From Acheta domesticus (taxonomy: Eukaryota; Arthropoda; Insecta; Orthoptera; Gryllidae): 64,000 nt of DNA. Positions 21,901-35,700 of this stretch are shown piece by piece; position 1 is the stretch's first letter; each line of letters begins with the position of its first letter. The stretch is from assembly GCA_031308135.1 (NCBI GenBank), contig JAHLJT010003656.1:54554827-54618826 (forward strand), in the 5' to 3' direction. Made by a program: the position numbers and the translations under genes. Below the pieces are notes generated by a model. The model was not told the DNA's origin. It saw only the letters and a program-made list of their open reading frames with translations, and did no database searches.

Positions 21901-24900
21901 CACTCATTCACTCTCCCTCCGGAAGACAGGCCCGTCTCCCCGAAGGAAAGCTCCCGCTGCACTTCTACTCTCGACCGTTGGTTCTAGAAAGTTCTCACCA
22001 CACACAAAATCATATTGCACTTTGCTACTCAACCGTACGTTTTGGAATGCTCTCGACGAATAGGAACAAGAGGTGCTACAGAATGGCACCGCCTCCTACT
22101 CACTTTTCTACTAGTTTGTTTCCTAATCTCTTTAGTCTTTTACGATTTTGCCTCGCCCTCTTCCGAGCTTCTCCCTTTCGGCACCAAAACGATTTTTCAC
22201 GTTTCTTTATTTTTCTTCACAGACGGGCGGACATCTTGACAGACCGACACACCGACAGACAGGCGCACCTACAGACAGGCGCACCTACAGACAGGCGCAC
22301 CTACAGACAGGCGCACCTACAGACAGGCGCACCTACAGACAGGCGCACCTACAGACAGGCTACATTAAGCAAAGCCAGTTTAAGCAATTCAACCAGCAGA
22401 GATTAATTGGCCTTGTATGTGTATTTAAATGACACATGCAACTAATTTGCTGTGTTTAATTTAATGAAGTAGAACTTGCAATTGACTTCCATCCTTTTAA
22501 GAAATGCACACGAGCCTCCACTAACGCATTCATATACAAATGAGGATAAATGAGGCACCTGTTGCGGAAATGGCCTCTTTCAATGTTAAATTAATACTTT
22601 CCCAAAAGGACATTCGGCTCTGAAAGGAGGGCGATTCCCGACACACACACACACACACACACTCACACACATACACACACGCACACACACGCACACACAC
22701 GCATACACACACACACCTTCCGCCATCAATTCCCACCGTGCTTCCCGCCCTCAACGTGTGAACCAAATGTCAATTTTTCATCTACAGCCCAGGTGATCCA
22801 TTTTCAGCATATGACGAGAATTATGTTCATAAAATTACTTTAAATTCAAAACATAAAAATATATGGTGAGAATAGTACATATTCAAATTTCAACGCACCG
22901 ATTTGAATAAAAGCCTTTAAGAACAACCTATCATTTTGCTTCTTAACTCAACGATATTCTTGTTTTTACGATCAGTTGCCTGTGGACGTCGCAACAGGGT
23001 ATTCCGCCCAACAGCTACCCGAGTTCTTATGAGAAGACCCATCTGCATATTTATGGGCGTTCGCGGCAGCAGACAAAGCACAATCGCCGCCTGGCGCATG
23101 CGCAGCACGTCCGGCGCGGCGCGCCCGCGGCCTTCCGCGCGTCGTGCATGGCGTGCATGACATGTGTCATGCACACCGCGCGCGTCCTCCACACTTCCGC
23201 GGTGCCCCCTCACCCCCGCCGCCAGTCAGTGGTCCGGCTCCGACAGAATAAACAACTAAGGCAGCGCCCATTTTCTTCAGCTTTCGTTTTCATACATCTG
23301 AAAAGTGAGGTTGTAGTTTGTCGAGAGTAGAATCGAATAAAAGTTGTGAATGGTTTTCCAAATCAAATACTTTTTATTACAATAGAGATGTTCAGATCAC
23401 GTGACGTATACAGTTCCTGAGGGCAGCACCGTGGGTGGTAAGTGGTAGATGCTGGATGCCGCCTGCTAAAGGGCAGTCCATAAATTACGTAAAGCAAATT
23501 TGGAGTATTTTGAATACCCCTCTCCCCCCTGTAACGCACCCGTAACGCGTGCTTGAACTCCCCATAAATAATTACATAACGCTTGCGACATTGTGAATGC
23601 AAGAAGTGAGAGCAAGTGTGAATGAAGGAAGGATCCATAGGTGAGAAATATTTTATCACAAGCCATTCACACACGTCATGGGAGAGTCTACTGCGCCAAT
23701 TTAAATGGATTTTAAAATAAACTTCATATTAGTTTTGAATATTTTCTACGCAGTCTTACAGTTTCAATAAAAAATTTATGAAAAAATATCTTCACTTGTG
23801 ACAATATACATCTCATAACTTTAATTTATGTTTGTGTTTTAATTATTTACTTTATGTTTTAGTGCAAGTCTAAAAAAGGGAATTATTTCAAATGTTGAAA
23901 AATGTAAAAGAAATCACTGTTACGTAACAATAAATTAATACCCCCTTACCCCTATGTAGCGCAGCGTAACCTCTTTCCCCCTTTAGCATTACGTAATTTA
24001 TGGACGACCCCTAATGGTTAAAATACACTACATGTGTCCGTTTTCCAGTGGCGTAGCGTCAGGGGACGCTGAGATGCTGAGCATTCCCGTATATAAGAAC
24101 CTTAAATACTGTATTGATAATCTTACAAGTGGTCTGTTGAGCGAAACACGTTTTGTATTAATTTTAAATTGATTTCCTATGATTGAATTCGGCGGGCTGT
24201 TGAAGCTGGCCTCTGATTGCTTGGAAGCTAAAATACTTCAGCGTCTGCCGCCAGATTGCGACGAGCAATGACGCATGCGCAGATGGCGAGGTTCCCCTCT
24301 CCCCTCTTCACCCCTGGCCCAGAGAAACCCGACTGCTTTACGCTAGCGTCTACTGCGGAAAGAAGCTCGTTTGTGCACGAGAGCGCAGCACACTTCAGGC
24401 GTTCAGTAAATTATCTTTCTCTCTCTCACTCGGGAGTCCCCGCTTGGTCATGGGTACAAACTGTAGAAATAGTGCCTGACTACTATTTCTTAATTAATAT
24501 CCAAGAAATTGTATTATCTCTTAAATAGATTACATATTATTTAAATCTGTAATGTATAAATTAACAAATGGTCTTTTTGCCATTCGCGTATAAGAATTAA
24601 AGCTGAGCCATTGTATAATTTGCTTTCAAGACATCGGCAGCCCTGACTGCTGTGAGGATTTTGTGGGAAGCGCCTACACCGTCGTAAGCAATCGAGATCG
24701 TGGAAGTAGTCCCAGTGTATCTGCCTTGTGTTGCGTTCGCCTGTTAGATGAAGTAGTTGATAGTGACATTTTGTGTGTTGTTGTTGAGCATCCCCAAACG
24801 TGTGAGTCACGCTACGCCACTGCCGTTTTCTTTTAGTAGCGTCGAGATCATTCTTCGTTGGAGGCTTTTCTCTGCCTATGAAGCTTTAAAACCGTTGTTT

Positions 24901-27900
24901 TGCTTAGTTACACTTTCTCGCAGTGAGATGTTCTTTTTTTCTCTAAAATAAATTTGTATTTTCACGATAACCAAGTTGTGTGCGATAGTGGACTGGGATA
25001 AAAGAGGGCGGAAGAGACAAAGAAGCTCTGAAGAGACAAATTAGATGGTTATTTCAAGTGAATATTGGCCACCTAAAGGCACCACCTATCTTCGTAATTC
25101 GCAGTTCCACCATCTAAACATTTTCCTGTCATTTTCAGATGTTACACCTGCAATCGTGTGCAGATTTTCCATATTTTTGCAATATACACAACCCACTAAT
25201 AAAAGGGCACAGCTCTCACAGTAAATAAGTTGTCATTTAAGTGCATTGCGTGAACGTGAAAGTGAAACGCAGCATCGGAATAATGTATGAGCCATTGACA
25301 TTTTGTGGATCTTGAAGACTTTATTTGTGAAAAAAACAAGCCATCTTAAAAACATTATTTGTGTAAAATCTAAGCCCAAATATTATGTAGCTCACCAAAT
25401 CAACTGTTTACTTCTGTCACCAGAGCTATCGAGTCACTTCTCCCAATTGTATCGCAACAAATAGCATCAAATGTTCATTCAAACTTCTCGAGCAAAAGAT
25501 ACTGAAAATACGTTTGATAACATTAAAACATTTAATGTTAACATTAAAATCATTAGGAATATTAGGTAATATTTTAATCGCGTGCATTGAATACTGTAAT
25601 TCAACAATAAGAATTTGAATTTAGCCAACACCACCTAGACAGATGGTGTTGATTGAGCATAGGAAACTACAAACATTTAAAATATGACGTTAAGAAAGAA
25701 ATATTTATTTACACTCTTAAAAACCATATATTTATTATAATTAATACATTGAAAATTTAATACGTTAAATTTGAACAAATTCTGGTTAATTTATCTTGAA
25801 AGTTCCTCTCCTCCGTGAAAAACTACGAACATTTTGGGACTTTTTACGAACCTTCTGGATTTTTTCCGAACGATTATTGAAGTTTAATGTAGGTAATACT
25901 TTTATCAATGATAATAATGAATACAATTCTCTAAAATAAATATTTTAAAAGCTGACAGCTCATAAAAATGTACGGAAGGAGTCACTTCTACTCGAATATC
26001 ACAGGGGTCTGAAATTCGCCGACAATTTTCATATCCAATGAAAGGGCACGTGGATCCACATACACTTCATTTTTTATTATAAAATGGAACCATTCTGAAA
26101 ATGAAGGAAGTGACTTGAGACTTGACGTATGTCTGATAATGCATTTTAAAATAAAATTTGTAGGGGAGATGTGCTGCTAAAACCTTAACAAACCGGACCT
26201 AGAACCGAAAGCAAATATCTTCATTGATAAAAAAACACAAACATCGGCAACCGCATAACACAGCCGAAAACATTAATTCTCTAGAAAATGCGAATACCAA
26301 AGCTTGACACTCAACACTTTCCCGCCAGACGTCGTGACGCCATTCTGGACATCTCTTTTGAGGGGTCAATCTATTTTAAGTGGTCCAGAATTTAATAAAT
26401 TGGTCGCTCGACAATCTCGAAGAAAACTCATATTTTGTACATAAACTTCCTTATGTTTTGGCTGTTCAAAAACATCTTTAATTTTCTTTATTGTCTGATT
26501 TACAAATGGCGGCCATTTTTGTTTTACGCCGTGCGCCATTTTTCATGTTTTCCTTTCAAAATGACTCAGCTCTGGGCAATACTAGCATTATATAATGAAA
26601 TACATTGGATTCAGTATTCTCTGGCCGACAAATTGAAATATTATTAACATACCTCCCATATTTTTATTAATATTTTCAACCAAATCTATGGAACGCGAAT
26701 GAAACAAATTCGATTTTCAGAGAGTAATTTCTCAAAGAAGGAATAGAATCACAGCCTTAATTTTTTCTATGCTTTTATACATAACAGTATAGTTACTTTT
26801 TGTTAAATATCATTAGTAAATAACAGTAGCGTAACTAGTCCTTCTGAGGCCTCAGTTCAAAAACTAAATTGGAGGCCCTTTCAAAAATGTTCGTCCAAAT
26901 AAAATAAAGCGCGCTGAAAACTAATTGAAAGAAACTTTATTAATCATAATCAATAAAAATTCAGAATCGAGCCCTGCGGACTTTCGCTTTGTTTCAAATC
27001 ACGTAAAACAAGACCTAAAATACGGACTCCCCAATCTTTAAATGAAGCAATAAATAATTAGGGCCCGGGGTATTAAATTACAAATTTGGAAAATGTTTTC
27101 GATCTTCATAATAAAATACGTAATTGAAATTTTACATTAGTTATTAGCTGATTTATGACAAAAAACAAATCGCTTTCAGAAGGGGCCTTTAAAGCGCGTT
27201 CAGCGAGACCAGAAAAAAATTGCTTTTGGGGACCCCTTGTGTCCGGGGGCCCCAGGAAATAACACCTGCCGGGCCAGATGTAGTTACGCCACTGATAAAT
27301 AACATACCACTTAAAAATTATATCCTCTTAAAAATTGGAATTTTGGATTTTTTCCAAAATTGCAACTGTTTGGGGACCAGACAAAAATCTGAAAATTGCA
27401 CACATGCTAGATTGCTGTGTTACCATACTTCAGTATAAATTTCAACTTTTAAGATTTAACTCAAAATATGTTGCAAGACTCGGCATCAATGAAAAAAAAT
27501 CATTGATGCCAAAACGTTTGTTTTTTTTCCGTTTTTCTTTTTTTTTTTTCCTCTCCCATCCCACTTTCAGTGTGGGCTCCAATCCCTTTCAAGGACATCT
27601 GTGTGTATTTGATACATCCTTCTCAGTGCTGGCAATTACACAAGCGCAAAGTACCACAAAAACCATGAATCCGTTTTCACTAATACCTTAGCAAGATTCA
27701 AAAGGGAGTCCACAATACAATTTCGAAGAGACAGCATCCCAAGTAAAACAAATTCATAGCAATCATACAGGATGGTCTTGTGGAATCAAGATTATGAAAA
27801 AAAAATTGTTAATTTCAGAGTGAAATTAAAAATATTAATTATTTTAATTATAATTTTTTTTCAATAATTCTTTTTGAATGTAATTTTTCTTTGTTTATAT

Positions 27901-30900
27901 GGCTTTTTGCAGCTCTGTCTTACCTAGAATAAGTGCTTTTTTCATGCCTATTTTAGTAAAAATAAATGCCTTTTTGTTTGCCTATTGTAGGCCAAATAAA
28001 TGCCTGAACTTCTGGGCTCTAATTATAACAAATATTCTCATTTTTCATTAGCCATGCCTTATTTTGTAATGGCACTTCATGGACAAAATTCAGCAGACAC
28101 CCCAAAGATTTTTACTGGTGTCTTTTGTTGTCATGCCTTTTATTTTCAAAAGAACTTCAACGCTTACTACAACAGAGCCACCTGTAAATCTAGACATCAC
28201 CATTAGACATCATAAAATACCTAGTTGAAGCTTTCTTGCTTTCGATAAGGAAGGAGGAAGTATATTGGGCTTTTTAGCAAAAGTGTCTAGTTTGTAAACC
28301 CTATGAATTTTGATTCCAAACATTAGTTTTGAAAGGAACAGAACTCTTATTTGTATTTTGATTTAATATCAGTTGAATGTTTTAAATTATCAGTCATAGT
28401 ATAATATATTGTTATTTCGAAAACTATATATGTAAAGGAAAATGTGGGCGTAATATTGTCTGAAAACCCATAATTAATTAAAACTTTTTTATTACAGTCC
28501 AAATGTGTGTGTTGAACGTGAAGAAATTGATGAGAGCACACATCGAAATAACTCAAAAGGTGAAGATGGAGATGATGCTTCAGCTATCTTTGGTTCCTTC
28601 CATTTCTCCAGTTGCCAACAAACACCAATTTCATATGTGTGCCGCACTAAGTAAGTAAGAAATAACTTCAATTTTCTTATTGAATAATACAAATTCTCTG
28701 TGACTTCATTGGAATCTTCATTCTAATAAAATTATTTTCTGATGTTTTAGAATGAATTCTCATGGAATTCGGAAGACTTTCATTGTCAAGTATCAGTGTT
28801 GCTATGGCCATCAGCGTGTTGAAGGAAAGCCTGGCTGTGTTGAAGGTATGTTTAATTAATAAATCACAGATATTATTTGTTTGTACCAATTAACATCATT
28901 AATAAGTCAATATCACATTTTTCCAAGAGATAACATTTCAAAAAACTTTTTTTCCAAAAATATATTTTACTGCTGAAAATGGAGTGTCATGAGGTGCAAT
29001 GGGGGTGGCAGATTAAGATAGATCAAACTGTCCTCAGCTGATAAAAAAAATTTATCTTGAAAATTGTAATTGAAGTGTAAAAAGCTAGTTTTTTGCCAGA
29101 TTTAAATCAATTTACGTAGTACTTCAAACAAATGAAAAAAAAAGTTTTTTAGCTTCTTATACGTTTTAATTTTTTTCACCTCATTACACCTATGAATATT
29201 GACTTAAATTATCCTTGCAGCTTTCTATTGATGATAAAAATGTTTCAAGAATTTTTTCAGGCATTTATGTCCTTTTTTGAACCTTACAATCAACAAAAAA
29301 GAAGGGAAATGTAGAAAAAAAGAAACTTTCTTCCTTTGCATTTCAAGAATATCTCACGTACTGACAGAGATAATAAAAAGGACTAAATACAAATTTTAGC
29401 CCTGTAAATTCTCTACAGTTTCCCAACAGTTCAGCTTTGTATCTTGCAATTCGCATCCGATAGCTCAATATAAATAAAACAGTACTGTAATAAGTTTCTT
29501 ATTTATTTTCTCAAAATTAGGTTTTATTTTATTAATTTTCATAGTTTTTTTGTTATTAGATGTATTAGAAAAGATAAATAATGAAAAACAAAATTGTAGA
29601 ATAATATTATAACCTATTGTAATTTGAAAATTGAACAAATTAAGAGTTTAAATAAAAAATAGGAAAACCCAGCAGACGTTGTTCTGCCCTTCATCTCCCT
29701 CTTTCCCCTCCCATCAATCTCTCCCTGTCTCTCCCTCCCTAACCCTGTCCCTGTCTGTCATTGCTGCTCTATGTTCTTTTCATTAATTTTTAATTGCTGA
29801 TTCTGCACATCGCTGAGCAGGTGAGGTAATATTGGGAAGCGCCGGTCCAGCAAAAATGTAATAGAATGTTCAATGTTTCATCCTGTAGATTATGGTGTAA
29901 GAAATGTTTCTATGAGGCCTTTGGCCTCAAAATTTTGGTTTTTGAGGCCATACAATGCATCATTTAGGCATTATTTAACCGTACAGATTCAAAATCCTGC
30001 CGCATATGTTGTGGGTTGCATTTGACATAAATATTTCATTTTGTTCTACAGTGCCATGTAGTGGAGTTACTACAGATTTAACAGCACATAAGCCTTCTTG
30101 GTGAAAAACCATGTAAAAGTGCCATTCTATAGAATTTGTAATGTTATTAAAATATACGTTAACAGGTCACTACATGATGCACTCACCCATGTTTTTGATT
30201 TAGGCAGCAGAGTTTGGAAACTAGCCATTTGGTTCTACATCTATACAATGTGCAGATTTACCATGAACCTGTAAGGTGCAATATTTGAAATTTGCAACAT
30301 CTGCTTACATGTCACCAGATACAAACAGTACGCCATACATGTCCATGACGGAATGTCACATACATCACATCTTCCCCAGACACATTGAAAGGACATAGAT
30401 TGTTTATCATCAGATTCAGAATGCTATTAAAAGCAGAAATGCCTGTTGGAACCGTCGGAATCTATCGATATTAGAACTATCGTAACTCAAGTTACGATGA
30501 CCCATCTTACACAGTACAGGCTAAAGATATGTGGAAACAGAATTAACTGAAATGACTTTTCAGAGAACTGTTGCTACATAAAAATATTGTTCCTTATGCT
30601 TTTCAAATACTGAACTAATTAATGTATCTTCCAAAGCTCGTATTCATTTTTGTAGCGACACACATTTTTATACCAAAATTCATCTCAGTTGCGGTACACA
30701 CTTAATTCAGAAACAGTTGTTTATTGAATATTTGTGTAATATAATAGCATTTTCATACATGTGTCATGTAGAGAAACAAGATTTAGCATTATTATTAAAT
30801 AACCAAAGTAATGAAAATATTCTAGTGAGGTAGATAAAGTATAAAAACTTATTTTTAGTTAAAATCTTAATTCGTTCAATATTCAAGTTAAAACACATTA

Positions 30901-32721
30901 TAATATTATTCTTACAATTTGGTTTTTCATTATTTATCTCTTCCAATAAAACTAAAACAGAAAAACTACGAAAGTTAAAAAAACAAAATCTAATTTTAAG
31001 AAAATAAGGAATTATTAAATGACTGTTTTATTTATATTGAACAGTTGAGTAGAAATTATAAGATACACGGTTGAAATTTTGAGAAACTGTAGAGAATTTA
31101 CAGCACTACAATTTGTATTTAGTCATTTTTATTATCTGTCAGAACTTGAGATATTCTTAAAAAATGAAGGAAAAAAGGAATTCTTTTGAATTTTCTGCTT
31201 TTTTTATGTTGATTCTGTCAAAATCAGACATAAATGCCTGAAAAAATTCTTGAAACATCTTTATCATCTATGTACCGGGAATTGCAAGAATAATTGAAGT
31301 CAATACTCATTGGCTTAATGTGATTACAAAAAATTAAACATACATAAGAAGCTAAATTTTTTTTTTTTTCATTTGTATGAAGGACTGGGTAAATTGATTT
31401 AAATCTAGCAAAAAACTTACTTCACTTCAATTACAATTTTCAACACAAAAAAATTGTATCTCCTAGGGGCAGCTTTGTCTATCTTATTCCTCTACCCCCT
31501 TTCATTCTGTTTTCCACTCAGTCAATCCTTTTTGTTCCATTTACCTTCATGCTTCATGTCATTTGTACCATATATGCCAATGTAATCACAATTAGTCATT
31601 TTAAGCAGGATACACAGGAAAGACAAGTAAGTTCAGGAAAACCCAAATTGGCGATTATAACGAATGTCTACATGTAAATCAGCTCTCAAAAACATTATAT
31701 GCAATAAATTCAGCAAATCTTCTGACCAACTTTTTTCAGTTCACATGAAGCCACTGATGGATACTTTGGAGGATGTTGGAGCTCGTGACTTCGTGGAACT
31801 AGTTCGCTCTTCTGACCTTGATGAAAAAGTGCGCAAAAGCAATATGACAATTTTTGCTCCATCTGATGATGCAATCCGCGACTTCACAGACAGTTTTCAA
31901 GAAGCAGTAAGTTAATTTTAAGTAAAAATATGTTGATCTTGTTCTATTCAAGTTGATAAAGTTCTTTTCAAAAATGAGTTGAAATAATTAGAAAAATCCT
32001 AAAATATCCAAGAGTTAATTTTGTGTGACTATAAATTATTAAAACTATCTTACTTTAAAAAGATTACATCTCAATTATAATATTGTATTTAACAGAATCA
32101 GGTGGAGTTCTACTCAACCATTGCCCAGAGAAGAAAACGTGAAACTAATGCAAAAGAAGATAACCTCAGCATGCGCAAGATAGTCTTAGGCCACATGATA
32201 CCAGGCTTTTATGATATCAATGAGATTGTGAACAAAAATGTGAGTCCTTGCATCATTTGCTCTCATTTATTGTTTACATTTACTTGTATCAGTAATTTAA
32301 AAAACAATGATGCATCATAAATGTATTTCAAATACATATGACCCCATTGCTAATTTGGATTAATCCTTTTAACAGGAGGTGTTTACAGAAAACAACAATA
32401 GCTCTATTAGGTTAAATGTGTATCCAGCCCCAGGAGAACGTATTATTACAGCAAACTGCGCTCGTGTAACATCCATCAACAACTATGCCACCAATGGCAT
32501 TGTACATGTAGTAGATAGAGTTCTTCAACCTGTGACTCAGTCTTTGGCACAACTCATTGCACAAGATGAACAATTCACAACACTGGAATCAAGTAAGTGT
32601 GAAAGGGAAAGACAGTTTGTAATCTCTAAACTTTCTAAATCACACAACTGACAATTCTATTTCAATTTTATAATAAAAAAGAATGTTATCAGATTGAATA
32701 GTTTTTAGAATAATAATAATA

Positions 32722-32780
<59 letters not shown>

Positions 32781-35700
32781 TCATGCAAGAAAATTATCAC
32801 TTGTTGGAAATTACTAAAAGTTGCTTTTAATGCTAATGTTGTAAACTATTTTCAACACTGTTAAAAAAATGGAAACCATGTTTGTTTCTGTCAAAGTAAA
32901 CTTTAGAAATGCAGTAAAATAAATAATTAAAACATCTTTCTTTAAAAAGCATATTTAAAAATGCTTCATAGTTCAAACACAATAGTTCTATCTATTTTGG
33001 GAACATAAATTTCTCACTATTATGATTTATGATCTATTACAGTGTTGAGCAAAGCTGGCCTTCTGAAACAACTAGCTGAACCAGGACACTGGACATTATT
33101 CGCATTCACTGATTCTGCCTTTCAGAAACTTGATGCAAACATTCGCAAGCGCTTAACAGATGCTGATACTTGCATTACAAGTAAGTGTACAGAGGTTTTG
33201 AATTGGTGAAATGTAAGATATTTCTCACTAGATAGAAAATAAACGTACCTACTCCTTTATTTTTGTGACGATGAAATAGAAATAATGCACCAAGGAAAGT
33301 TCAGACTCCACATTAGAATGAGAAATGGAGTATATAGAAATAAAAGCATAGAAAATTGATTAGTTATAGTCTAAGAATATATGCATGAATTGAACAGTCA
33401 TTTAAAAATACAATCATTATTATGAAAAATGAATTATTAATTTACAAATATTATTTTATTCACAGATGTTGTACGCCATCACTTAGTCCCTCATACCCTT
33501 TGTTCTGCTCCTATTGTGACACATGCAACCACCCTAAACCTCGATGGAGAACCACTTTCTCTTGAACGTCGACCAGAAGACGGTAAACTTTTTGTGAACA
33601 AAGTGCAGATTGTAGCAAAGGATATTATGGCTACTAATGGAATAATTCATGTTGTTGATGATGTTCTTATGCCAGATTCAGGTAAACAAATTAAGCATCC
33701 TCAAGTATTAATTTAGAAGTATAAATTCAAAAAGCAGAAGAGAGAAAGTATACATTTCAAAATGATACCAGAAAAAGTCTGATGGCAAATGATTTTGAAT
33801 TACTATTCAAATCAAAATTTTAATGTACTGGTATGTGAATGTTTCACAGAATATTTTTCATGAACATAAAAGAAAATTTAGTAATAGAAACAAATAGTAT
33901 TTCTTCTTTTGCTAATTAATATTTTTACATGTTTCTTGTTTGTTTTTCCCTTCATTATTTTTGTTGTATATACTCTGTCATCTCTTTCAGCTCAATATAA
34001 TTATGGATCATATTATTTTGTTCGCAATTTATTTTTTGCATAAAACTTTCTGATTTTAACGGAGGCCAATTCCAGCTTTCTCATCACAACTGACTAAACA
34101 GAAGCTAACAGATATTTCAAATCCTCTTTACTTTTCATATTTTGCAACAATAACAACTCTTTGAATGTTAGCATGCACTGTCAGTTTACATTCAGTGAAA
34201 CACACTATACTGTGAATTATTCAATTCTGCCTCTGGTAGGAATAAGCTGTTGATGGTTTCATCCAATCAGGAGCTTATATGTTGCTACAGTGACGTCACT
34301 ATGGTGACTGACTGGATGAAATCATTAACAGCTGATTCCTACCAGAGGCAGAATTGAATAAATCATAGTATAGTGTAAAATTTTTAGCAATGATCCGTTG
34401 CCATGAATATTATTTGATCCATCCTCATTACAATAGTATGTTTTTCAAAACAAATTTTAATAAATAATTCATCTTCTCTTGGTGAATAGGCCAACCACTG
34501 AGTCATGTGTTGGGAGCTCATAACTTGACAACCTTCCGAGGCCTATTGGAAGAGGCTGGTCTTTCTGATGCTCTGGATTCCACAAGCAATGTCACCCTCT
34601 TTGTGCCATCTGAGGAAGCTCTCTCACAGCCAGAAGCAGTGGCTGAGCTGGAGAAACGTCGAGGAGATCCAGCTGCTCTGCGTGATCTGCTTCTATTCCA
34701 CTCCACTGGACCTGCTGTCAAGGGCTGCGATCTGGGTTCCAGCCGACATGAGCTCAAGAGTGGTTTAGCTGACCACTCACTACGTCTTGGCTTCTACTCC
34801 TCTGTAAGTAAACTAATCAACAACATCATTATATAAAATCTATTATGTTTCATATGCCTTTTAATTAGGTGAACCACAGTATACACAGTTATGATTTCAA
34901 TTATATAATGATCCCAGATCCCATAAGTTATATATAGTTCAATAGCTCAGAAAAGAATCACATGATTAATCTGATTTTTATTCACAATATTTTTCTGATA
35001 GTGAATGGGAGACTTCTCCTATGTTCCATCTCAATTACAATTACCACTTCCGTGCAAATTATCAAAAACAAATCTTTCAAAGGAAAATATGGAAAATTAT
35101 AAATGATTCAAAATAGAAAATATTTACTAATCCTTCTGCTTCTTATTCTCATTAAGAATTTTATTTTATTATCTTCTCTGAACTAATCTTTTCCTAAAGA
35201 AAAGATGCTGAAGTTTTTATAAATTACTATCAGCTAACAGAGCTTTTAACAGTACTCTTCAAACTTTTTGGACTTCAAATCATTTGAACTTTTTTGCTAT
35301 TAATAATATTACATTCTCTACTATGTCACAGTAGCAATGGAAAATTTTTTCAACAAACTATTTTTTCAATCTGTGCATTTCGTTCAGATATGCCTCAAAT
35401 TTTAACTGACTCCTGACACCTCATTTTGTGGAAAAGAAGTTGAAGGCATTTGACCTAACATAGATTTGGGCTTAATTTTTGATTGAATCTTGTTTGTCAC
35501 AGTGGCCCTTCCTCAGCAGTGCAGCACCTGGTCGAGCTACAGTGGAGTGTGCTCGAGTCACTCACTTTGACAGTCGTGCCTGTGGTGGTGTGGTTCACGA
35601 AGTGGATCGGCTGTTGGTGCCACCAGAAAATTCTGTGCTTGAGAAACTTCGTAACATGGGCAATTATTCCATTTTGCTTCGACTGATTGAGGTATGTTTC

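Noticed and set aside
22251..22361. CRISPR-like direct repeats
   Set aside because: The 16-bp units are contiguous without spacers and the genome is eukaryotic; it is a minisatellite.
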